Positions 56,070 through 64,000 of a DNA stretch of 64,000 nucleotides are shown one piece after another. The notes beneath the pieces were generated by a model that was not told the DNA's origin, searched no databases, and worked only from the letters and a program-made list of their open reading frames with translations. The DNA comes from Ricordea florida. Taxonomy: Eukaryota; Cnidaria; Anthozoa; Corallimorpharia; Ricordeidae. The translations under genes were made by a program, and so were the position numbers. Positions within the stretch are counted from its first letter, which is position 1. Every line of letters begins with the position of its first letter. The stretch lies in assembly GCA_949710005.1 (NCBI GenBank), contig OX453275.1, forward strand, positions 5,528,469-5,592,468, given 5' to 3'.

Positions 56070-56335
56070 CTACATACAGCGGATTCAGGGTCTCAGTTGT
56101 CGCATTCGTTGTCACGGTTGAATTGATTGTGTTGCGAGGCAAAATGACAGACGTTGCTAGGCGGGAATGCCAACGTTCTGCCTGGGAAAACTACAACATG
56201 CTTTTTCCTGACAGAACATCATCATTCCTGCCTCTAGAGCAACATCTGTCATTTTGCCTCGCAACGCAATCAATTCAACCGTAATAATGAATGCGACAAC
56301 TGAGGCTGTTAAGCCTCAACCTGAATCCGCTGTAA
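56070..56335. repeat. foldback repeat
   Basis: TACAGCGGATTCAGG...TCAGTTGTCGCATTC...GGTTGAATTGATTG...GCGAGGCAAAATGACAGA from 56076 is inverted from 56333, with arms of about 120 bp. The frame at 56254-56439 overlaps it and is not a gene. Confidence 0.75.
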
Positions 56336-56894
56336 ATCACACTAGAAACAACACTAATCACCAAAAGGATCAGAATGAAATTATTGCAGCAAACTTTCCA
56401 ATTGAAGTAAACTGGAAATTAAAAAAAGCCTACATGTAAAAATTCAGGGCTTCATCAGGATTTGAAACTGTGACTTCTGCAATTTACATTTGAACTATTT
56501 CATATACTTCACATCAGAATAAAAAATGTTGCCAAAAAGCTATTATTGAGAACCTGTAGTAGTAGTTATAAATCAATTTTGTGAACAAAGCTACTGTGCA
56601 GTGTTAGTGCAGTTCAGTGAGTTTTATCAATGCCTAAAAGGACAGGATACCTCAGCTTAAAGCCTCACTCCAACCTGGCATATACCTAAATCACACCATA
56701 CATTTTAAAGCAGTACTGCACCAAAGGTAAAAAGCTACTGTAAGAATATATTTTTATGTACACGCATTAAGGGCATCCATACAGTGCAGAATGGCGCGCT
56801 TCAGAGAGCCGTAAATTACGCAACATGTCAAATACAGTGGAAGTTCTAGTGAGCCACCACCTCGGGAATTCGAAAGAGTGGTCGACACTGGAGC
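56336..56894. other. intergenic, nothing recognised
   Basis: No gene seen; precedes the minisatellite. Confidence 0.4.
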
Positions 56895-57413
56895 TGGTCG
56901 CTTGCGAGGATGGGCGCTCGTAAGCGACCACGCCCTAAAACAATAGAGGCTGGTCGCTTGCGAGGATGGGCTCTCGTAAGGGACCACGCCTTAAAACAAT
57001 AGAGGCTGGTCGCTTGCGAGGATGGGCGCTCGTAAGCGACCACGCCCTAAAACAATAGAGGCTGGTCGCTTGCGAGGATGGGCTCTCGTAAGCGACCACG
57101 CCCTAAAACAATAGAGGCTGGTCGCTTGCGAGGATGGGCGCTCGTAAGCGACGACGCCCTAAAACAATAGAGGCTGGTCGCTTGCGAGGATGGGCTCTCG
57201 TAAGCGACCACGCCCTAAAACAATAGAGGCTGGTCGCTTGCGAGGATGGGCGCTCGTAAGCGACCACGCCGTAAAACAATAGAGGCTGGTCGCTTGCGAG
57301 GATGGGCTCTCGTAAGCGACCACGCCCTAAAACAATAGAGGTTGGTCGCTTACGAGGATGGGCGCTCGTAAGCGACGACGCCCTAAAACAATAGAGGCTG
57401 GTCGCTTACGAGA
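56895..57413. repeat. 56-bp hairpin minisatellite, nine full units
   Basis: Units start at 56895, 56951, 57007, 57063, 57119, 57175, 57231, 57287 and 57343, with a partial one at 57399. Each contains GGTCGCTTGCGAG and its near-complement CTCGTAAGCGACC around a 7-bp loop. GGGCGCTC and GGGCTCTC alternate, giving a 112-bp higher-order repeat. Frames here are artefacts. Confidence 0.95.
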
Positions 57414-57478
57414 GCTTATAGTATAAAGGTTTGGATACGTATGAGTATATAAAATCGAAATAAACATATAGTGAGTAC

Positions 57479-59395
57479 ATGACGCCAATACCAAAAACGT
57501 TCCGAAAAGGAGCACACAGCACCTTCACTACTTTAGCAGAGATAGACAAATATATTCATCAGTGCGAACAGAAACGATTAGATCTTCAAGACAGCGACGC
57601 TTGTGACAAAGCTTATTTACCCCCAAGCGAAAGTAACGAATCAAAAGGTGAATATGAGGGTAGAGTTATATTTATCGAGGTACAAATCAAACTAATATTC
57701 TTTCAAAAGAACCTCTCATGGGGTGTGGCCCTTTACCTGGATGGTTGGCCAAAAAGAAATGTATATACGCGATCGACAAGATTAATGACAATCTGTGTGT
57801 ATGGCGTTGTTAAGCTATCCACCAAAGAATTAAAAATGATATAAAGAGACCAGACAAAGACACAACTTGAGACACGCTAAAATTAGCAGAGCTTACTATG
57901 AAAACCAAAAGCATAGAAGTGAAGAAGTTAGAGCAACCAAATTGATTGATTTTGAAAATATAGCTAAACAGCTTACGATTAATTTACGACTTTTTGAACC
58001 TAATGAACATACCAAAACAGTTTGGAAGTTAGTGTTTGGAAAAAATAAATTCTGAGAGAACCAACCATATGTCGATATTGTTTTATATCACGGGCACTGT
58101 TTTTATGTTTAAGATAGAGAATTATCAACCAAACATTGGGAATATACCGGTTGCCATCAAAGATTCACTAAACACTGGAATTTACATAGACACCTAAATG
58201 AAAATTCATATGATGGCGGGAAAACGAAATTAATCTGTAAGGGGGAAAAATTTAAGCATATAATGATTTCTTCCGAGAGAGTTTTTTACCCGAACACTCA
58301 ATTTAGCTATAAGGGCTGTAGATGGATAGAAAGGGATGCTTGTAACATCCGATAAATACGAAAACGTCGTCAGAGAATTCTACAAGTGGGAGTATGTTAC
58401 TATTGGCTTAGAGAATATAATCTGGCAGATGTTACACCTTTCGTTGAAGCATCACAGAAAACTAGGGAGCAATATTACCCCGATAGACCCGATAGGATTG
58501 ATTTGTTAAAAGACGCTGTCAGCATTCCGGATATTTCAGTGAAGTATGTAACTACTAAATAAAGCTATATATAGCCGAGCGAAAGATAGACGAGCCTGAA
58601 TTATACTCTCCCGGTCAACCTTGTTATCATAAGTGTCGCGAAGAATGTACAAAGAATGGTTGTAAAGCTTGTAACTGAAAACGTCCGGAAGGAATGCGTT
58701 ATTTGCCCCAAAAATAAAGCCTATGAGTTATTTTTAAAAAAAAAACCCGCATGGTTGGAGGCCCAAGCATACTTCGAAGATCTGGAAGAAATAGACGAGG
58801 CTTATGAAATACAAATGAGAATGGCATGAGTCGACTGATTAATAGACTTTATCAATGTGGCATTGCTGTATACTAGTCAACTAGCAATGGTAAGAATGCT
58901 AGAAAACTATTATGACTTTTTAGATTATTACATTGATAGGAAAGATTTTGAGCTGATTTACATGGACACAGATTCCGAGTACATGGCGCTATCAACAGAT
59001 GACATTGACGATCGAGTTAAACCTGAGCTCCGGGAAGAATATTTTCGTGAAGGCAAAGCGAAGTTTCTGTCAACATCCAAGTATCACGATAGAACACCCA
59101 GGTTGTTTAAACTTGAATTCTCCGCAATACAAATGATAGCATTGTCCAACAAATGTTTCTATGCAGAAGATAAAAAAAGGCTAAATTCAGCTGTAAAGGG
59201 GTTAGTAAGTGACAAAACATTATGACATGGGAACACTACTAATAAGCGTTAATGGGTGATGGTATAGATCAGGCGGAAAATACAGGTTTTCGAGTTGATA
59301 ATCATAATACATCTACGCAAGCAAAGCTAGGTCTTAGTGAGTACTATGATAAGCGAATTGTGGCTGACGACAGAATGCATACAACACCACTATGC
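57479..59395 (+). pseudogene. protein-primed family B DNA polymerase remnant
   Basis: The frames are fragmentary. Recognisable pieces, in order: a region with DNLCVWR near 57788; ADVTPFVEASQKTREQYY near 58428; a Cys-rich stretch near 58620-58680 (CHKCREEC); and the polymerase C-motif YMDTDS near 58960 in the open frame 58857-59224. That frame is followed, after a break, by a C-terminal tail to about 59395. Stops and frameshifts occur throughout, and the A and B motifs between 58740 and 58857 are deleted. When intact this enzyme replicates the element. This copy cannot be functional. Confidence 0.7.
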
Positions 59396-59995
59396 TAGGT
59401 CATTTTTGAGCGGTAATTCTGTGTCATCTGGAACAACTAGGAGCTCTTCCCGGACAAACCCTCTCTTTGAACCGTCGAATAAATAATACAACATAGGTTG
59501 GTTGGGTGAGACACATTGCTTGATACCTCAAAAAATTTCCAAGCTCCATATTGGATAAGTCGCACGTCTACGTTCACCACCCTCATCATCTCCAGGGGCA
59601 ACTAAATATCTAACACTAACACCAGCCAGCAACTTAGCTTCATCCAAACCTATGGGTCTTTTATAATAAACATCAACTTCATCTAATCCCTAAGCTTTAG
59701 CTGACTCTTTCCCAGTTAACCTAGTTATCTGGGAATTTAAAGCTCGAATGACAGCTGGAAGCGTCTTAACCCAGACTCTTGATCTACCTTCACTAATCCG
59801 ATTTCCTGAGCGTATTGATGACTGAATAGTCCTTAAAGCTTCACCTAATGTTCTGTTAGCTCTTTCAACGAATGCTTTAGCTCTATGGTTTCCGCCCTCA
59901 CTCCTTTGTATGGTAACATTATGACTATTCATTAACTTTGTTACATGACCCTTGAATTCCCTTCCAGGATCAACAATCACGAAGTACTTGGTCAC
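59395..59995 (-). pseudogene. Polinton-type integrase remnant
   Basis: On the minus strand the frame at 59995-59690 shows the second half of an rve core: VDPGREFKG (second Asp) and, further on, FVERANRTLG with the catalytic Glu. Downstream, after a stop near 59690, a C-terminal segment with DEVDVYYKRP continues to about 59400. The first catalytic Asp region is not found upstream of 60000. It is convergent with the polymerase, as in many Polintons. The integrase would insert the element into host DNA. Broken. Confidence 0.7.
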
Positions 59996-60103
59996 TTTAA
60001 CTTACGAGAGTATTTCTTACTTAACGCCCTTACCACTTCATCTGAGTGTTTTGAAGTCAATGCTCAGCATCTTTATAACGAGAAGCTACATTAACCACAA
60101 CTA

Positions 60104-61392
60104 ATGCAAAACGGTAAGTTATGCCACGTACTCTATCATGCGGTAGGAAAAGTAAGCATTGGGCTTATCCACCGTCCAATGAGGTCTCGCAACCCACGAG
60201 AACCGTTCGGCTTAAACGCTGAGTCAACACTCAGTCAGGTAACATTTATTCCATCATCTGCTAATCCTGGTGAGAAATTATACATCAACATACCGCAATT
60301 ATCGGAAAATATCGTTATCGTACCAGGTAGTGTATACTTGATATTTGACTTAACGGTTACGGGTCATGAAAACAATACCCTAGTTGACAATATTGGAAGA
60401 AACCTTGTCTGCGATCTTAAAGTGTCATTCGGTGGTGAGAAACTATAAGAAACGTCAAGATATGATCTATTTACGACTTATAGTGATTTGTACCTTCTAC
60501 CCGAAGAAAGTAATAATCGACTAAGACAGGGAATTTCCAACGAAAACATTAGGAAACTCCGAACCAAAGCTGGAGATAGGAATAAATCAATAGCCTGGCA
60601 TCGCCTACTTGCAGATGTTCATAATACTATGAGTGCATTCAATCAGCTCATCCTATCTTAAATAATCACGGAGTTTTCTATCCAACTGCCCTACCACATC
60701 CACTAAAATTTGAAATTACCCTCACTCCAGTTGATGAAATAGTTGTCTACTTAGATGCAACCAAATCCCCATCATATCAACTAACTAATCTTGAATTGAA
60801 ATACCGCTGCATATCTAGTGAATATCTAGCTCGACAAGCATTATCAACATATCAAGTAGGCAAAGGATTTTTCTATGAAAATGTAATCCTACATGAAACT
60901 TTCACCATTTCCCCCAGTGATAGCATTATTAACCAGCACATCTATACAACCCGGCAGTCAATGACTAGTATATTATGCTATTTACTAATAACTATACCGG
61001 AGGAACTAGAGACTTAAATGTTTGTTAACCCTGACATCACTTCAGTCCACATCGATATTAATGGTGTAACCAATCGCGTATATCCTAATGGAATGATAAT
61101 GATTCCAACTGATTTTTGGCAATCTATCAAACAACGTTTCCGAGGAGCTAATACAGGGGAAGTGAATCAGTTTTATGATAACAAGTTTGGATTGTGGATC
61201 GACTTACGAACTTATGCTGGTTATAGTATTCATGGTGCGGGATTGCGTTTAAATAACACGCGTGATGGAGTAAGACTAGGTATTCGAAGAACTGATATAG
61301 GAGGCACGGGGAAAATAAACCGCCCTGTATTTGTTGCAGCTGTTGCCTTAATGGAAATCATGAATGCTAACTTGAAAGCGATCAAGAATTAA
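60104..61392 (+). pseudogene. Polinton-like capsid gene remnant
   Basis: Three open pieces: 60104-60448, 60796-61017 (similarity starting about 60660) and 61018-61392. They are separated by in-frame stops at 60446-60448 and 61015-61017 and by a frameshift near 60655. Motifs such as GEKLYINIPQL, PGSVYLIFDLT and INGVTNRVYPNGM match a beta-rich protein common in cnidarian Polinton-like elements, which I take for the double-jelly-roll major capsid protein (inference). It would form the virion shell. This copy is not functional. Confidence 0.6.
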
Positions 61393-61450
61393 CTATTATA
61401 TGTCACTCAAATTGGGGTAGCAATCGCTCAAATTGGGGTAGTAATTATCT

Positions 61451-62043
61451 TGTTCAAATGGAATGAGACGTTATTTGTATTGATTGCGGAGCAAACTTCG
61501 GTAGCTATATATTGATTACCGACCAGAATGGCGGAACGATATAGCGGAGGGTCTTAGTAGATGTCCTATGCCTCATAACCAGATTTTACCAGAAAGTTCA
61601 TAAGTACCCGATGTGTTATTGGACCTAATGCTTTTAAGGCTGAACATGATTTGCAACGTCGATCTATATGGAATGTAGTTCCCCAAGACGAGCGAGCATT
61701 ACGCCTTAAATTAGACCATATCGAATACATTTGTCGAGCCAATAATCTTCCCGAAAGCATTATTGAACATGCAAAGTATGGATACCACCGACTGCTTAAT
61801 AGATCTATAGGAGCTAATAATTTACCAAGGTCAAGGGGTAAGCGTGATTTGGGATTTCAGGCCGCTGCCGTGTATTTTGCTTTGCGAGCTAATGGTAAGG
61901 CGCAAACGTATCGAGAGATTGCAGAATTATTTAACATTAGGCCAAGATGCGTAAGTAGAGGTATGGATCTATCTAACGAGCCGGTTCCTATATGTTCTGA
62001 TTACATTGATTTTTTCTGTCATAATCTAGATCTAAATACATAA
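61451..62043 (+). pseudogene. TFIIB-like transcription factor remnant
   Basis: The open frame 61651-62043 encodes a cyclin-fold repeat typical of TFIIB: YICRANNLPESIIEHAK, then SRGKRDLGFQAAAVYFA and TYREIAELFNIRPRCVSRG. Upstream, in other frames, CIDCGANFGSY (about 61470) and RCPMPHN (about 61559) look like a broken zinc ribbon. Only one cyclin repeat is clear. It directly follows the capsid remnant on the same strand. TFIIB homologues are usual in large DNA viruses and I do not recall them as a standard Polinton gene. A host TFIIB retrocopy is an alternative. Confidence 0.6.
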
Positions 62044-62655
62044 GGTTTAGTTACTGAAGTTGCTAACCGAGTAGACCAGTTACTTATTCTTGATCGAAAT
62101 AAATCGCCCACCATTGTTGCAGTTTGCATCTACTATGTAGTTCGGTAATAAGCGTGTTTATAGGTGAAGCACCTACGGCTCTTTCATACTTGACAAATTA
62201 ACCCTGCACTGCATACAACTTGAGAAGGAGTAATAACATAATCGTCCCGCGTTTTAACTCGCAGTTTCTAAAAAGCTCAATTAGCTATAGAGGCGCTATT
62301 CTTTGGAACGCTGTCTCGAGTCATTTTACAAACCAGTTTACTGTTCTTTTATCGCAAAGTGAAGAAGGACTCTTATCTTAAGGAACTTGATTTTAGTGCA
62401 CAGTCGGTCCAGTCGCTGCCCAGACACTACCAAGATTTTAAATGCTTTTAACTATAGTCAATTTACTTAGAGGTAACTAATGTAAATTCATTTTATTTTT
62501 TGGTTAAAATCTTACTGTGTATTTTTAGAGTTTCAATTGTAGTTGTATTTTGTAAGTGATGTTATTCTTACTTTTATACAGTCTTATCCATTTGTAATCA
62601 TTTTTACACGACCCCACAAGCTTTGAGCTTTAAATCATATCGTGTTTAAATAAAG
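62044..62655. other. intergenic, nothing recognised
   Basis: A short patch near 62245-62330 (RFNSQFLKSSISYRGAILWN) resembles the C-terminal end of a LINE ORF2, too short to annotate separately. Confidence 0.35.
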
Positions 62656-62722
62656 GATATGTATTTAAGAAATAGAAAACATGTACCGTGTTTCTATCGA
62701 GTTATAGAAACACGAGTGAAAG

Positions 62723-62753
<31 letters not shown>

Positions 62754-62754
62754 G

Positions 62755-62785
<31 letters not shown>

Positions 62786-62870
62786 GAGTTCTCCCAAACT
62801 TTCACGAGTGTTTCTATAACTCAATAGAAACACGAAGAACATGTTTTCTATTTCTTTTAGAAAACACCGC
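62656..62870. repeat. foldback element with GTGTTTCTATMGAGTTATAG arms
   Basis: AGAAAACATGTACCGTGTTTC...GAAAGTTTGGGAGAACGAG on the left is inverted on the right, with arms of about 100 bp and a small loop (GAGCCGCAGGCGAG). A free short copy of the terminal hairpin (GTGTTTCTATCGAGTTATAG) is at 62967-62995. Confidence 0.85.
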
Positions 62871-63246
62871 GACGAAAAAAAGAAAAGCAACTTGTTAGCT
62901 TTGATTATCAAAATGTAAATTCTCTTTGCTCGCATCATCATTACGTCAACAGCTCGTGCTAGTTCTGTGTTTCTATCGAGTTATAGAAACACGATTTCTA
63001 ACCAATCAGCGCGCGTACTTTCTTAGGACTGTTTTCTAAATATGTATGTAGCATAGTTATATATTGTAACTGTGGTGTACATCTAATTAACAGCCGCCAT
63101 AATCGCTGAATAGTTGAGGCAGATACTTTGCAATATGGCTAAGAGGCATCCTTGATTTATTGTCTATACGGTCACATACATGCATGGCCGAATAATTTTT
63201 CGTCACGTAATATCATTACAAACGAGTCGTTTTACCAATTGAATAG

Positions 63247-63545
63247 TAAGGGCGGACCATTAGAAAAGTGATTGGGGGGGGGGCGGGGTGGGGAAAAAAC
63301 AAAAATAAATTCATGCAAGGGAAAATGCCAAGAAAAAAAATTCATGCAAAGAAGAAGGTAAAAAAAAATTCATACAGAAGGAAGGGGCAATTGTGACTTT
63401 TTAACACGTAGTAAAAAAAATTCGTGCAGAGGGGTTCACCTGAAAAAAAAAAATTCCTGCTCAAGCAGTGAGCGAAAAAAAAAATTCGTGCAAGCTGAAA
63501 ATTCCCCACCTCCCCCCAATCACTTTTCTAATGGTCCGTCCCTTA
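63247..63545. mobile_element. MITE with AAGGGMCGGACC-type ends
   Basis: The left end AAGGGCGGACCATTAGAAAA...GTGATTGGGGG is inverted at 63508-63545. The interior is A-rich with several AAAAAAATTCRTGCA repeats. No target duplication was resolved. Confidence 0.75.
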
Positions 63546-64000
63546 TCTGTTTTTGATGGAAAAATTAAGAGGGAATTATGAACTGAAGACCCCTGGCCGG
63601 CTGTTGGCCATGTAGAGCGTAAAACGATTTATGGAGAATCAATTTCTATGAGCGCACGGAGAGGATATGCTCGCGTTCGACAATGCCTCTACAATTCCCA
63701 TTAGAAAAACAAAATTTTAGCAATATTAAGGCTTGCTTGGTTGAAGGCCTAATGGTCCGTGACTAAGCGGTACAGTGTGGCCTCTATTAAGCGGCCACCC
63801 TCCATTAAACGGCCACTGTCTAAAGTCCTGAATTATTTGTTAGCTGTATTCGATGCCTCTATCCATAAGGTATCAGCAATGTGTACACAGGCTTTGAACT
63901 ACAATAGATTTTGCATAGACTGTTTTATTTCATGGATTTATTTGTATCAGGATCTTCACGTAGTTAACTCTTCAGTTCAAGAAGCATTTTGCTATACAGG
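63546..64000. other. intergenic, nothing recognised
   Basis: Short direct and inverted AGCGGCCAC motifs lie at 63788-63828. No gene seen. Confidence 0.4.

Larger units (their letters stand above)
57479..62043. mobile_element. decayed Polinton/Maverick-type element (4.6-kb remnant)
   Basis: Within 4.6 kb lie remnants of a family B DNA polymerase, a retroviral-type integrase (opposite strand), a capsid-like gene and a TFIIB-like gene. PolB plus integrase plus a jelly-roll capsid is the Polinton hallmark. All but the TFIIB-like core are broken. I see no ATPase, protease or terminal repeats, and full elements are usually 15-20 kb, so most is deleted or lies beyond recognition. Confidence 0.75.

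Noticed and set aside
56754-57515. Minus-strand frames over the 56-bp minisatellite
   Set aside because: Repeat-driven frames with only tandem peptide content.
1-64000. CRISPR array, bacterial operon or rRNA
   Set aside because: The tandem arrays lack unique spacers, the genes are intron-bearing, and no rRNA motif was seen.

Overview
This is a eukaryotic, AT-rich, intron-containing nuclear window, almost certainly from a reef-building (scleractinian) coral. The strongest evidence is a complete five-exon GFP-like fluorescent protein (FP) gene at 44455-49097 (minus strand). The transposon load also fits a cnidarian: a MULE, Penelope-like RT fragments, a Ty3/gypsy element, a Polinton remnant, tRNA-derived SINEs and many foldback MITEs. 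I see no prokaryotic-style operons. Most open reading frames longer than 60 codons here are chance or repeat frames. All similarity statements come from reading the sequence and remembered family features, not from a search.

Layout. 1-4440: noncoding duplicated block (copy A) with a Penelope RT fragment (905-1345) and a TTAA-type MITE (3573-4242). 4977-17152: a full-length MULE DNA transposon with ~0.8 kb terminal inverted repeats and an exact 9-bp target duplication. It holds a seven-exon transposase gene (6439-15759) with UIM and SIM-like motifs, a MULE core and a SWIM zinc finger; a LINE, a SINE and a TTAA MITE are nested in one intron. 17245-18196: a smaller relative. 18197-19570: copy A resumes, so the MULE complex split it. 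20490-33918: three copies of a 2.8 kb element, two of them forming a giant palindrome; the third is split by a 4.3 kb DNA transposon (28568-32873) carrying a divergent gene pair. 33919-34500: inverted piece of the duplicated block. 35040-36640: decayed LINE. 37299-37751: two tRNA-like SINE copies. 39815-44422: young Ty3/gypsy retrotransposon with identical LTRs and one open 1351-codon gag-pol frame. 44455-49097: the FP gene. 49640-55530: copies B and C of the duplicated block, including a gene-fragment-carrying MITE with a 9-bp target duplication. 56895-57413: 56-bp hairpin minisatellite. 57479-62043: decayed Polinton-type element (PolB, integrase, capsid-like, TFIIB-like). 62656-63545: foldback elements.

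How it fits together. The only apparently intact host gene is the FP gene. The retrotransposon lies 27 bp beyond its stop codon on the same strand, so its native 3' UTR is displaced. Paralogous blocks, including a second FP-promoter-like stretch at 665-860, suggest a tandem FP locus whose neighbour lies left of this window. The paralogous blocks also act as empty sites that verify transposon insertions. The best candidate for an undescribed system is the MULE, whose transposase N-terminus looks like a ubiquitin/SUMO-reading module.
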